From Sporosarcina oncorhynchi (GTDB lineage Bacteria; Bacillota; Bacilli; Bacillales_A; Planococcaceae): 64,000 nt of DNA. Location: positions 2,848,001-2,912,000 of the forward strand of contig NZ_CP129118.1 of the NCBI RefSeq assembly GCF_033304615.1, in the 5' to 3' direction. Under the pieces are notes generated by a model, which was given only the letters and a program-made list of their open reading frames with translations, searched no databases and had not been told where the DNA came from. The first letter of the stretch is position 1. Each line of letters starts with the position of its first letter. Made by a program: the position numbers and the translations under genes. Positions 37,704 to 46,343 of this stretch are shown here, one piece after another.

Positions 37704-38055
37704 TGAAGCAAGATTTTACTAGCGTGCAGAATATCTATATCGTTTGCGGCAAGACTGATATGCGAAAAGGTATTGATGGTCTAGCTACACTTATTCAGGA
37801 CTCCTTTGAAATGGATCCATATAGCGATTCCATCTACTTATTTTCTGGAACGAGCAAAGATCGCTATAAATGTTTGTATTTTGATGGGGATGGCTTCGCC
37901 ATGCTTTATAAAAGATTGGATAACGGGAAACTGCAATGGCCAAGAGACGAAAATGAGTTCGTAACCTTTCACAGAAGGAACTCCGCTGGCTATTAGAAGG
38001 ATTGTCACTTCAGCAACCAAAGGCCATTGCTAGATCTGCAAAAGGTGTCTTTTAA
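37703..38055 (+). pseudogene. tnpB: IS66 tnpB with a one-base deletion
   Basis: Residues 1-90 are typical TnpB (IYIVCGKTDMRKGIDGLATL, CLYFDGDGFAMLYKRLDNG, LQWPR). After DENE the frame shifts. Adding one G at about 37955 restores VRNLSQKELRWLLEGLSLQQ and PKAIARSAKGVF with a stop at 38055, the normal end of the family. As read, the protein ends at 37996 with a wrong tail, so the element probably cannot transpose. Confidence 0.85.
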
Positions 38056-38105
38056 ATCCATTCACTACTATGATATAATCATTCATAACTTATACTGAAC
38101 GAAAC

Positions 38106-38421
38106 GTGGTGAATGATTTGGGAAACGCTTCTAATACAACCGAAAAAGTTCTTCGACTTCTTGAAGAACAATTATCGTATATGAAACAACAAAATGGGGA
38201 TTTATCAAGACAAAATAAAAGTTTACTAAAGCGTATTGAAGCGTTGACTGAACAAGTTCGCCAATTAACAAAGGCCTTATACGGTTCCAAATCGGAAAAG
38301 TCGAAGTACCAAGCACCCGATGGTCAAGGCTCTTTATTTGATGAGGATCCGTCTTTTAACGATCCTGAGCACACAGAAGAACAAAGCACGGCAACGATTA
38401 CTTACACCGTTGTCCGTAAAG
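38106..38421 (+). pseudogene. tnpC: IS66 transposase tnpC, 5' part, cut by IS4 copy 2
   Basis: From GTG 38106 the frame gives the N-terminal coiled coil of TnpC (KVLRLLEEQLSYMKQQNGDL, then SLLKRIEALTEQVRQLTKAL), the YGSKSEK motif, and an acidic linker, ending at TVVRK where IS4 copy 2 interrupts it. The frame continues exactly in the fragment at 34401 once the IS4 and one TTAATAA are removed. Confidence 0.9.
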
Positions 38422-38428
38422 TTAATAA

Positions 38429-39946
38429 CTCAACTTTCGCACCAATGAATTCTCTGTAAAGCCTTGAACTGCCACCGTTCGAACTACTAGTAATTGTATG
38501 CTTGACATTGCATGTAAATAAAGAAAGACACCCTTCGGTTTGGTATAGTGGAGTTACCATACAACACTAACCATAGAAGAGGTGTCTCTCCCATGATAAA
38601 CCAAAAACCATGTAACTTTCAAATGCCAAACGAAGCAGAAGCTGCATTTAAAGAACTAGAAATTACGAAGCATTTACGAGAAGCCGGTATTTCTAAATCC
38701 TTCGGATTTACCTGTTCCTATCTTTTTAGACTCGTATTCTGCCTGATTTTTCAGCAACGGAACTGGTTCTCGCTCCTGCAGTCCAAACGGGCGGGGGATC
38801 TGCCCGGCAAAGATACCGTCTACCGTTTCCTCGATCAGTCTACCTTCAATTGGCGTCGGTTCCTTTTGTCGCTCAGCAGTTCGGCGATTCGCAAAGTCGA
38901 CCGGTTGACAGGACAGGACCGACGAAAAGTCCTGATTGTAGATGATTCCGCATACCGTCGAGATCGAAGTAAGAAAGTGGAACTACTCGCCAGGCTGTAT
39001 GACCATGCATCGGGTGGCTATTACAAAGGATTTAAGATGCTTACTTTGGGTTGGTCAGATGGCATGACCTTCCTACCTGTCGATTTTACGCTTCAGAGTT
39101 CTAAGAAGACGGAAAATGGGATAGCAGAAAAACTGGACAAGCGGACTTCCGGTTATAAACGTCGGAAAGAAGCCATTGAGAAATCAACAGATTTACTCCC
39201 CCAAATGGTCCGAAGAGCATTACATGCAGGTATCGAAGCAGAATTCCTGTTGATGGATTCCTGGTTCACCATGCCTGCGCTGATTAAGAATGTTCTAGCC
39301 GAAGGAATCGGTGTCATTGGGATGGTCAAAAAGAACAAGACCCGGTACTTTGTGGAAGGGAAACCTGTCGATTTGACTGGACTCTATCAACTGGCACGCC
39401 GTCAAGAAGGGCAGTTTGGCATCCTCCGTTCAATCTTGTGCGAGCTTTCCGACGGCATCCAAGTAAAAATGGTCTTTGTACAGAATAAGAATAAGAAAAG
39501 CGACTGGTTAGCCATCCTCTCTACAGACTGTACGCTTTCCGAAAAGGAGATTATCAAAATCTATGGTATGCGATGGGACATCGAGGTCTTCTTCAAGACG
39601 GCCAAATCACTGCTGAATCTGGCCAAGGAGTTCCAGGTTCGGTCGTATGGCAGTTTGATTGGTCACACAACCATCGTATTCACACGATTTATCGTCCTCT
39701 CCTGGCAACACCGCAATGAAGCAGATCCCCGGACACTTGGCGGGCTGTTCTACGAACTATGTGATGAAATTGATTACCTCGACTGGGCGTGCGCATTGCA
39801 GGAATTGATCGGGTTTCTTAAAGACGCACTAAAGAAGACGGGAAGACAAACCAGAAACTTGATTCAAAAACAAGTCCTGCATTGGATGGAAGGTTTGCCT
39901 TGTTATATCAGGGCTTATTTGCCGATTTCACTCTGCGAAAGTTGAG
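38429..39946 (+). mobile_element. IS4-family insertion sequence, copy 2 (1518 bp)
   Basis: Same length, ends and orientation as copy 1. The left flank is TTAATAA (38422-38428, IS66 sequence) and the right flank is TAACTAA (39947-39953, which continues the sequence that ended at the left of copy 1). The crossed target duplications show recombination between copies. Confidence 0.93.
38593..39945 (+). CDS. IS4-family transposase, copy 2
   Basis: 450 residues, full length, with the same DDE and Y-(2)-R-(3)-E-(6)-K signatures as copy 1 and three visible residue differences from it. The start ATG 38593 has the same AGAGGTG site. Either copy could supply active transposase. Confidence 0.95.
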   Translation: MINQKPCNFQMPNEAEAAFKELEITKHLREAGISKSFGFTCSYLFRLVFCLIFQQRNWFSLLQSKRAGDLPGKDTVYRFLDQSTFNWRRFLLSLSSSAIRKVDRLTGQDRRKVLIVDDSAYRRDRSKKVELLARLYDHASGGYYKGFKMLTLGWSDGMTFLPVDFTLQSSKKTENGIAEKLDKRTSGYKRRKEAIEKSTDLLPQMVRRALHAGIEAEFLLMDSWFTMPALIKNVLAEGIGVIGMVKKNKTRYFVEGKPVDLTGLYQLARRQEGQFGILRSILCELSDGIQVKMVFVQNKNKKSDWLAILSTDCTLSEKEIIKIYGMRWDIEVFFKTAKSLLNLAKEFQVRSYGSLIGHTTIVFTRFIVLSWQHRNEADPRTLGGLFYELCDEIDYLDWACALQELIGFLKDALKKTGRQTRNLIQKQVLHWMEGLPCYIRAYLPISLCES

Positions 39947-40034
39947 TAACTAAGTGTCTGCTTCTCTAAATCTAAACAGAAAACAGCACTTCCTAATGCG
40001 GTATATGCACCCGTTAATGAAATTAAATAAATCA

Positions 40035-40346
40035 TTAGTAAGATATTTTTTTACGTTGGTATCTTATAAATTCTAGAGTGAAGAAATTTAATAGTGTTAG
40101 CACTGGAATAAAAAACGCAAATACTAGTATTCCCAAACTACTAAAGACGCCATCTGTTTGTTTATGAAATGCTTGAACATCTAATTTATAAAAAAGTACG
40201 GTCGCTATTAGTAAAATTACAGCATTTACAACCAATGCTGTTAGAACACTCAGCCATTTATTACTTTTTAGTTTAAAAACCCATTTGCAAGTTATGGTGG
40301 AGACTAGCAGAGAAACAAGCACTGTAAATAACACTATTGTATTCAA
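40035..40346 (-). CDS. Small membrane protein (103 residues)
   Basis: TTG 40346 follows GGGGAGGG. Three hydrophobic spans: TIVLFTVLVSLLVSTITC, WLSVLTALVVNAVILLIATV and LGILVFAFFIPVLTLLNFF, ending in a basic tail. No family recognised. The short leader upstream shares tggcccgattgaggc with the region upstream of 31694 (at ~31711), a sign of related intergenic sequence. Confidence 0.62.
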   Translation of the reverse strand: MNTIVLFTVLVSLLVSTITCKWVFKLKSNKWLSVLTALVVNAVILLIATVLFYKLDVQAFHKQTDGVFSSLGILVFAFFIPVLTLLNFFTLEFIRYQRKKISY

Positions 40347-40439
40347 AAAATACCCTCCCCTAACTTAATAATCTGGCCCGATTGAGGCACTAACCTTTTG
40401 GCGGTATAGCCCCGATTCTTGCATAATTGCCTATATGCC

Positions 40440-40988
40440 TTAAAAATTTGCCGGATCTAATTCTTCACCTGTATCCTTATCCAATAATTTAATCTCACTT
40501 TCAGTAATTGATTCATCACCTTCAAAATACCAGACAAATAATTCTTCTAACCGATATTTTTCTATATTTTTTTGACCCACTGTCGCCAGATTGAGCATTT
40601 TAGCCTGTTCTTCGTTGACCTGGACAATTCGGTCATCCCCGTTCTTAATCAAACCATAAAGTAAACTCCCACCGTGCCCTTTTGTCCCATTAAGATGATC
40701 ACTATCATAATTTCTTTCATTATCAATCGCACTCCAAGTCAACATACCTGCTTTCCAACCAAAAAGTCCTTTTCGAACATAAACAGCTCCTAAACTATCC
40801 TCGTCCTTTATAAAAAAGAAGAGGGCTTTGTCATTCATCTGATATGCGGGTATTAATAACAATTCATTATCAATTGCAAAAAGTGCTTTTTGGGGTTCTG
40901 AATATGTATCAGATTTCTCTACCATCACCCATACAACAGCCAAGATAATTGCTACCAGTGCTACCGTCGTTACTCTCCACTTTTTCAC
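40440..40988 (-). CDS. Membrane-anchored protein of unknown function (182 residues)
   Basis: GTG 40988 follows GGAGGTGG; the upstream extension to 41048 runs through this site and is not used. An N-terminal anchor or uncleaved signal (WRVTTVALVAIILAVVWVMV) precedes an extracytoplasmic acidic domain with a GLFGWKAGMLTWSAI segment. No catalytic motif seen. Similar single-anchor proteins are common among uncharacterised Bacillales surface proteins. Confidence 0.65.
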   Translation of the reverse strand: MKKWRVTTVALVAIILAVVWVMVEKSDTYSEPQKALFAIDNELLLIPAYQMNDKALFFFIKDEDSLGAVYVRKGLFGWKAGMLTWSAIDNERNYDSDHLNGTKGHGGSLLYGLIKNGDDRIVQVNEEQAKMLNLATVGQKNIEKYRLEELFVWYFEGDESITESEIKLLDKDTGEELDPANF

Positions 40989-41093
40989 TATTCCACCTCC
41001 TCTAGAACATTGAATATCACAATTTCGACCTTTTACGGAAGAGGGCACAATCCTTATTTCATAATCGCCCCCGATAACTGAACAAACTCATAG

Positions 41094-41402
41094 TCAATTA
41101 AAAAATAATGGTATAGCAGGTGGTATCCCTGCTTCGGGGAGAAGAAATACAAAAATAGTAAATAGAATTAATAGAGTTGAGAATAATACCGTAAAATAAG
41201 GAGCGACACGGGTTCTTTCTCCAATAATTGATAAAATTGATAGAATAAATGCCCCCACTGAAAGGAATACACATAATAAAAATGCGTACCACTGATTATA
41301 GTTCGCTACTCTGTCTAAACCAGTTGATAAAAAAAAGACAATATATACTAATACAAACACGATACCTATAACTGAAAACAATCGTGCATTTCTTTTAATC
41401 AA
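41094..41402 (-). CDS. Small membrane protein (102 residues)
   Basis: TTG 41402 has GAGGTG six bases upstream, better than the ATG at 41438. Three hydrophobic spans: LFSVIGIVFVLVYIVFFLST, WYAFLLCVFLSVGAFILSIL and YFTVLFSTLLILFTIFVFLL. No known family; resembles the other three-span small proteins in the window. Confidence 0.6.
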   Translation of the reverse strand: MIKRNARLFSVIGIVFVLVYIVFFLSTGLDRVANYNQWYAFLLCVFLSVGAFILSILSIIGERTRVAPYFTVLFSTLLILFTIFVFLLPEAGIPPAIPLFFN

Positions 41403-41438
41403 ACATAACACCTCACTTTTACCCAATCCATTCATCAA

Positions 41439-41865
41439 CTTGGCACATTTGTTAAAAAAGCCGCCTTCTAATATCTCTATTTTAGCACAATGTCATTTAT
41501 TCTCTTCAATGTTTTCAGTTATTTTAAAAATTATTCCAACCTCCAAATAACAAGCTTATTAGCAGTACAATTAGCAGAGGCACATAAATTTATGTGCTGT
41601 TGTTAAATGGTTTAGCAATTGTATTGCTATTTCCCATCGTTAATTGTCTCAAACATTGATATAACAATAAAAATGAGGACACCAATTCATATGCGAATTG
41701 CGCCCCCATTTGCTATGTTTTTTAACGTTTTCTCCCTATCAACGAACCCGTTAATCGACATGGATGGTTTATTCATTTATTTCTATAAACTCGTACCTCA
41801 TTAACTGATTTCCTTGTTAAACAAACACTATTACTCTGGCTACCGTAATCGAGCGCGCAACCCAA
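41439..41865. other. Gene-free stretch with a perfect palindrome
   Basis: About 430 AT-rich bases with no convincing gene. A perfect 18-bp palindrome (gcacataaatttatgtgc) lies at 41580-41597, of unknown role. Confidence 0.45.
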
Positions 41866-42054
41866 TTACTTCTCCATCTCTTCACGTTTCGTCAGTCCGA
41901 TACAGGCAATAAAAACTAGTAGAAACAAAATGATCTTCTTCCATTCAAATACTACGGGTATGTTTTTTGTGACAACCAGCTCAATCAAACTGTGCACACC
42001 TACAACTAATAGAGCCATCATCGCGCTACCTATGACAATACTTCCATTTTTCAA
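41866..42054 (-). CDS. Two-span small membrane protein (62 residues)
   Basis: TTG 42054 follows GGGGTGG. Two hydrophobic helices (IVIGSAMMALLVVGVHSLIE and IILFLLVFIACIGL) around a short loop and a charged C-terminal tail KREEMEK. No family recognised. It is divergent from the AraC-type regulator gene. Confidence 0.6.
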   Translation of the reverse strand: MKNGSIVIGSAMMALLVVGVHSLIELVVTKNIPVVFEWKKIILFLLVFIACIGLTKREEMEK

Positions 42055-42211
42055 CTAGTATCCACCCCTTTTTCTCTTTTCCATTATGTTAGCAACGATA
42101 GAATCCATTGTTTTGATAATAATTGCGGTGTACCGATTCAAGTTCGCATCTTTTATCAAAAAGCGTCTTGCGGCTTGCGCTATACTAGTTTGCAGAGGAG
42201 GGCGGAATGCC

Positions 42212-43102
42212 ATGAATGATGATTGGGTAATCCAACGGGTCGTTGAGTGGATTGAAGAGAACTTGCAGAGAGATATTCAGCTTTCGGATGTAGCGGAATT
42301 TGCGGGTTATTCAAAATACCATTTCCATCGAATATTTCAATCTGCTTTGACTATGAGCGTAGACCAATACATTCGTTCGAGGCGACTTGCCACTGCGGCA
42401 GTATTATTAATTCACTCGGATACACGAATTATGGATATTGCGATTCATGCTTTCTTCAACTCCCAAGAAGCGTTCAGTCGCGCTTTTAAGAAGTCCTATC
42501 GACTTGCACCTGGTGAATATCGCAAAACGATGAGAAGTATTATTCATAAACAAGAGGAGGAAGTTATGTTGCAAGAAATCAAGGGTTGGTTTTTAAGCGG
42601 AAGTCATCCGCACTTGTACAAGATGGGCATCGATCGGCAAATCGTCCATACAGGCAATACATCAGGATTCCTTCACTCTCAATTTGTCACTGAAACTGAT
42701 GAGTTTGCGACGATGATGCAGCAGTTTAAGGCGGATAAATTCTTAGGCAAGCGTGTAAAGCTGTCATGTTTCATTAAATGTGAAGATGTCGATCAATTTG
42801 TCGGTGCATGGATGCGCGTTGATGATCAGTTAGGTGATACGTTGCAGTTTGATAATATGAGCAACCGGCCAATTAGCGGAACAGTAGACTGGAATTACTA
42901 TTCAATCGTGCTTGACGTTACTGAACGTAGTAAAACAATTTCCTTTGGCGTGCTTTTACAAGGGCGCGGTAAGTTATGGGTAAATCATTTCCAATTTGAA
43001 GAAGTCCCTGATACAGTTCCGACAACCAACTTGGAAGTGATGCCTGAGTTATTGGACGAACCCGTAAATTTGTCTTTCGATGAGATAGGTTTGTTGGAAT
43101 AG
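42212..43102 (+). CDS. AraC-family transcriptional regulator
   Basis: 296 residues from ATG 42212, preceded by GGAGGGCGG. The N-terminal ~100 residues hold both helix-turn-helix motifs of AraC/XylS DNA-binding domains (IQLSDVAEFAGYSKYHFHRI and IMDIAIHAFFNSQEAFSRAF, then the RLAPGEYRK end). The C-terminal ~180 residues form a beta-rich ligand domain unlike the GyrI-like one usual for this layout; its pattern suggests carbohydrate-binding-type jelly-roll. DNA binding is certain; ligand and targets are unknown. The divergent small membrane gene is a possible target. Confidence 0.86.
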   Translation: MNDDWVIQRVVEWIEENLQRDIQLSDVAEFAGYSKYHFHRIFQSALTMSVDQYIRSRRLATAAVLLIHSDTRIMDIAIHAFFNSQEAFSRAFKKSYRLAPGEYRKTMRSIIHKQEEEVMLQEIKGWFLSGSHPHLYKMGIDRQIVHTGNTSGFLHSQFVTETDEFATMMQQFKADKFLGKRVKLSCFIKCEDVDQFVGAWMRVDDQLGDTLQFDNMSNRPISGTVDWNYYSIVLDVTERSKTISFGVLLQGRGKLWVNHFQFEEVPDTVPTTNLEVMPELLDEPVNLSFDEIGLLE

Positions 43103-43173
43103 AGCAGGTTTACTTGCAGGGAGCTTCGCATGATGATGTGAAGTTGGTTCGGGAGGATTGACGGTCTAAATTG

Positions 43174-43210
43174 AAAAGCAGAGTCCTCGTCAACAGGACT
43201 CCGCTTTTTT
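43174..43210 (+). terminator. Terminator after the AraC-type regulator
   Basis: AAAAGCAGAGTCCT (43174-43187) pairs with AGGACTCCGCTTTTTT (43195-43210), followed by a T-run. Confidence 0.88.
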
Positions 43211-43279
43211 TGTGTATAGTTCTTCATTTTCATGTAATGAAGCTATTAATAATTGAACACACGTTCGTAATATGATATT

Positions 43280-43306
43280 ATTAATCTAATTAATCTAATT
43301 AATCTA
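43280..43306 (+). repeat. Three perfect 9-bp tandem repeats upstream of the second Rpn gene
   Basis: The unit attaatcta occurs three times in a row just before the GGAGG of the Rpn gene, in the leader or promoter. Copy-number change would alter promoter or leader spacing. Confidence 0.85.
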
Positions 43307-43333
43307 ATAATTAATGGAGGTGTGTTAACTAGC

Positions 43334-44266
43334 ATGGTAGCCGCACTTGTGATGGAACGACCTGTCGTTTACCAAGTTGATCAAGATGGATTGTGGATGA
43401 AAGTGATTCGGGATTTGTTTGAGGATTTCCTATTGTTTTTCGCGCCGGAACTGCATGCGCATGTAGACTTTTCAAAGTCGCCGGACTTTCTGCAACAGGA
43501 ACTTTTTCAAGAAGTAGCCGACGAGAAAAAAGGACGCCGGATGGCCGATCAGATTGTGAAAGTGAAATTAACAGATGGTGCGGAACAATGGATTTTGGTT
43601 CATATTGAAGTCCAAAGTGAGAATGAGGAAGATTTCGCTGCACGGATGTTCAAATACTTCTATCGAATTTATGACACGCACGAACAAAAGATTGTCGCTT
43701 TTGCCATTATGACATCCCTACATAAGAACACAACGTCGCAGGATTTTCGTTACGATTATTTTGGCACGACTCTTCATTATGCGTATACTATAAGTAAGAT
43801 CATTACTTACGATAAAGATGAATTGCGTCGCTCTGAAAAGCTGTTCAGTAAAATTGTGCTCGCGGCTAAACTGCTACACGAGACGAAAGATGAAGCTAAG
43901 CGGCGATATGTATTCAAGCGCCGACTCATGCGTTCCATTGTACGTAACCCGGAATATTCCAGAACATCCGTCCAAGCCGTTTTCCATTTCATCGATTATT
44001 TGCTGCGACTGCCTATAGACTTAGAGAAAAAGTTAGCCAACACGATGTATTCTGTACTCGGAAAGGAGAAGGAGCTTATGCAACTGTATGATAAGGATAA
44101 TGCTTCCCCTACGATTGTTAGTGCGTTTGAGCGGGAGCGGATAGAAGGTAAAAAAGAAGAGCGTAGAAAGATTGCCCTTAACTTACTGAAAAATGAATTG
44201 CCGATTGAAATGATTATGAATGTCACGGAACTATCGCTCGAAGAAATTCAAGAGTTGCAGAATTAA
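43334..44266 (+). CDS. Rpn-family recombination-promoting nuclease (second type)
   Basis: 310 residues. ATG 43334 is likely; the GGAGG lies 13 bases upstream, and a GTG at 43322 is too close to it. DLFEDFLLFFAPELHAHVDF and a later QWILVHIEVQSENEEDFAARMFKYFYRIYD form the nuclease core of Rpn-related PD-(D/E)XK proteins (E-x-Q in IEVQ). The C-terminus has a short helical ELSLEEIQEL tail like the protein at 19200. A fragment of this gene's 5' region is duplicated at 21410. Ends at a strong terminator. Confidence 0.85.
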   Translation: MVAALVMERPVVYQVDQDGLWMKVIRDLFEDFLLFFAPELHAHVDFSKSPDFLQQELFQEVADEKKGRRMADQIVKVKLTDGAEQWILVHIEVQSENEEDFAARMFKYFYRIYDTHEQKIVAFAIMTSLHKNTTSQDFRYDYFGTTLHYAYTISKIITYDKDELRRSEKLFSKIVLAAKLLHETKDEAKRRYVFKRRLMRSIVRNPEYSRTSVQAVFHFIDYLLRLPIDLEKKLANTMYSVLGKEKELMQLYDKDNASPTIVSAFERERIEGKKEERRKIALNLLKNELPIEMIMNVTELSLEEIQELQN

Positions 44267-44290
44267 CTACAAGTTCGGACAGCACTATCA

Positions 44291-44328
44291 CAAATAAGCA
44301 GCGACCTATTTAGGTCGCTGCTTATTTG
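44291..44328. terminator. Bidirectional terminator between Rpn and ohrR genes
   Basis: A perfect 18-bp stem (44291-44308 and 44311-44328) with A and T runs at its ends serves the convergent Rpn and ohr operons. Confidence 0.92.
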
Positions 44329-44344
44329 ACGTTGATTTGTCTAT

Positions 44345-44797
44345 TCACACGCCTGAAGCATTTGCCCGCTCTACCAGTTTCCCGCGAAGCCCGTGCAATC
44401 TCTCCATTAGCTCATCATATTCCGCCAAACTGATTTGACATAGCTGAATCTCTTCGGCAATGCGTTGTGTGATGTTGTGTTGTTGTTGATAGGCTTTCTC
44501 TTGAAGCGTCACAAATACTTTTCGTTCGTCTTCCGTTGAACGTTCTTTACGCAGCCAGCCATTTTCTTGCATGCGGGAAATCATCGGTGTGAGTGTGCCT
44601 GTGCCAAGACTGAGTTGCTCCCCCAGTTCTTTCATCGTTACGCCGTCACGTTCCCATAATGCGAGTAGTACCAAGTATTGTGGATAGGTCAGACCGAATG
44701 GTTTTAAAACACTTGTGTAAAGCTTCGTGAATTCGCCTGCCGTTTCGTAAACAGCGAAGCAGAGCTGTTTATCGAGCGTCAGAAAGTCTTTCATCAT
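44345..44797 (-). CDS. ohrR: OhrR, organic-peroxide-sensing MarR-family repressor
   Basis: 150 residues. The redox-sensing cysteine is present (LDKQLCFAVYE, C13), followed by the winged-helix core (LTYPQYLVLLALWERDGVTM, LGEQLSLGTGTLTPMISRM, and EDERKVFVTL wing), all closely as in Bacillus OhrR. Oxidation of this Cys by organic hydroperoxides releases DNA and induces ohr. The start overlaps the gpx stop (ATGA), so it is the last gene of an ohr-gpx-ohrR operon and autoregulated through the operator at 45740. Confidence 0.93.
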   Translation of the reverse strand: MMKDFLTLDKQLCFAVYETAGEFTKLYTSVLKPFGLTYPQYLVLLALWERDGVTMKELGEQLSLGTGTLTPMISRMQENGWLRKERSTEDERKVFVTLQEKAYQQQHNITQRIAEEIQLCQISLAEYDELMERLHGLRGKLVERANASGV

Positions 44798-45270
44798 AAC
44801 AGCTTTTTCACATCTTCTGCTAGTTTTTCAGGAGCCGTCTGAGGTGCATAGCGCTCTACAACTTTTCCATTGCGATCGACAAGAAACTTCGTGAAGTTCC
44901 ACTTAACCTTCTTTGATAGCATCCCTTTTTGCTCGGACGTCAGATGGTCGAATAACGGATCTGCCGCATCGCCATTGACGTCGACTTTCGCCATCATCGG
45001 GAATGTGACGCCGTAATTCATTTGGCAAAATTCAGTTGTTTCATCAATATTATCGAATTCCTGGTTATTGAACTGGTCGCATGGAAAACCAAGAACGACA
45101 AGTCCGTCCTCTTTGTATTCGTCATATAACGATTGCAGTCCACCAAACTGTGGCGCGAAACCGCATTTGCTTGCTGTGTTAACAATGACGAGCGGCTTCC
45201 CTTCGTACTCTTTCAACGACAGTATTTCGCCGTTCGGTTTTTTCACTTCAAAATCATAGACAGATGTCAT
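44794..45270 (-). CDS. gpx: Glutathione peroxidase-type thiol peroxidase
   Basis: 158 residues with the catalytic Cys in NTASKCGFAP (C36), the conserved Gln region (LVVLGFPCDQF), and Trp-Asn in VKWNFTKFLVD. A usual Cys-form bacterial Gpx/BsaA that reduces hydroperoxides, probably with thioredoxin or bacillithiol-linked reductants. It lies between ohr and ohrR in the operon and overlaps ohrR by four bases, so it responds to organic peroxides. Confidence 0.93.
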   Translation of the reverse strand: MTSVYDFEVKKPNGEILSLKEYEGKPLVIVNTASKCGFAPQFGGLQSLYDEYKEDGLVVLGFPCDQFNNQEFDNIDETTEFCQMNYGVTFPMMAKVDVNGDAADPLFDHLTSEQKGMLSKKVKWNFTKFLVDRNGKVVERYAPQTAPEKLAEDVKKLL

Positions 45271-45284
45271 TTGAATGCCTCCTT

Positions 45285-45704
45285 TTATTTCGCTGTAATT
45301 TCTACATCGACATTGCCGTTTATCGCCTTCGAGTATGGGCAGTAGCTATGCGCTTTGTGCACATATTCTTCTGCGACTTCTTGATCGACACCTTCAATGG
45401 TTACTTGAAGTTTAACGCCGATTTTCACACCACCATCTTCTTTATCTGGATAAAGAGCCACCGTTGCAATTACTTCACTACTTGTATATGCTACTTTACC
45501 TTTGTCTAATTGAATTTCCAATGCACTGTTAAAACATGCGCTATACCCTGCCGCAAATAATTGCTCCGGGTTCGATGCCGTCGTCACTTGACCGCCGAGT
45601 GCTGCAGGTTTTGCCACGTCCAAGTTGAAGATATTGTCCGGTGAATAAACTGATCCATCGCGTCCGCCTGTGTTAATGATCGTCGTTTCATAAAGTGGTT
45701 TCAT
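45285..45704 (-). CDS. ohr: Ohr organic hydroperoxide resistance protein
   Basis: 139 residues of the OsmC/Ohr fold with both catalytic cysteines, C57 (AAGYSACFNSALE) and C122 (HSYCPYSKAINGN). It detoxifies organic and lipid hydroperoxides using dihydrolipoyl reductants. It is the first gene of the operon with gpx and ohrR, behind AGAGGAG, and is controlled by the OhrR box overlapping its promoter. Confidence 0.95.
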   Translation of the reverse strand: MKPLYETTIINTGGRDGSVYSPDNIFNLDVAKPAALGGQVTTASNPEQLFAAGYSACFNSALEIQLDKGKVAYTSSEVIATVALYPDKEDGGVKIGVKLQVTIEGVDQEVAEEYVHKAHSYCPYSKAINGNVDVEITAK

Positions 45705-45739
45705 GTAAAATCTCCTCTTTTCCGGTTTAGTATATCGTG

Positions 45740-45754
45740 TACGATTTAATTGTA
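45740..45754 (-). promoter_or_regulatory. OhrR operator over the ohr promoter
   Basis: On the reverse strand TACAATTAAATCGTA matches the OhrR box TACAATT-x-AATTGTA of B. subtilis with one mismatch. A TATACT -10-like hexamer lies just downstream, so bound OhrR would block RNA polymerase. A second half-site-like TACAATT occurs ~25 bases away. Confidence 0.75.
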
Positions 45755-45865
45755 AGCGATGCGTTTATGATTTACAATTTATCTGCTTTCGCAAAAATAG
45801 ATACTTGTGCGAAACATACCCAAATCAGCACATAGACATTCCCAAAAACGTAGCTTTATTTGTCA

Positions 45866-46270
45866 TTACTGATAACTGGCGCATTCCTTCTCGCTATGTC
45901 TCAGATCATCCGTAACAGTATCCGTCACACCCGCAAATGAGCGTTGATCTTTCTCGCAAAACTGTTGAACGGCATTCCCTAATTTTGTGACGCCATAGTA
46001 GTACGTCACTGTTGGTTCATCTTCAAACACTACCTTGTAATGACCATGGAAGAATTTTCGGTTGATCGTATGTTTTGGTTCAATATAAGTAGATTCCTTT
46101 AGATCATTAGTTGTATACCCGTTCTCCTCTAAATGAAGCGGTACCTTTTTATCCGCTATATAATGAGTGATCGGATTCCCATTGTTCAAAACGTATACAA
46201 AGCTTATCGGAACGAGGACAAGGATCAGCAAGATTGTACATATGATTAGGATTTTCTTTTTATGTTTCAC
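45866..46270 (-). CDS. DUF3139-family membrane-anchored protein
   Basis: 134 residues from GTG 46270 behind GGGGAG. An N-terminal membrane anchor (KKILIICTILLILVLVPISF) is followed by an extracytoplasmic domain with VPLHLEENGYTTNDLKES and YKVVFEDEPTVTYYYGV, the pattern of DUF3139 proteins. The function of the family is unknown. An ECASYQ end leaves a cysteine exposed outside the membrane. Confidence 0.75.
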   Translation of the reverse strand: MKHKKKILIICTILLILVLVPISFVYVLNNGNPITHYIADKKVPLHLEENGYTTNDLKESTYIEPKHTINRKFFHGHYKVVFEDEPTVTYYYGVTKLGNAVQQFCEKDQRSFAGVTDTVTDDLRHSEKECASYQ

Positions 46271-46343
46271 CGATTTACTCCCCTTTCTATATAATATAGT
46301 GCTTCCGATAAGAATGACTGTTGCGTTAACAAGGTTTATTCAC

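Larger units (their letters stand above)
37429..38428 (+). mobile_element. IS66-family element, left-hand portion
   Basis: Begins with the terminal repeat GTAAGCCCG at 37429 and carries tnpA, tnpB and the first third of tnpC up to TTAATAA (38422-38428), where IS4 copy 2 begins. Its other portion is at 34394-35753, on the far side of the toxin/immunity genes. Confidence 0.8.

Noticed and set aside
41619..41804. Plus-strand 61-residue hydrophobic frame
   Set aside because: No ribosome binding site and the region looks like AT-rich intergenic DNA.
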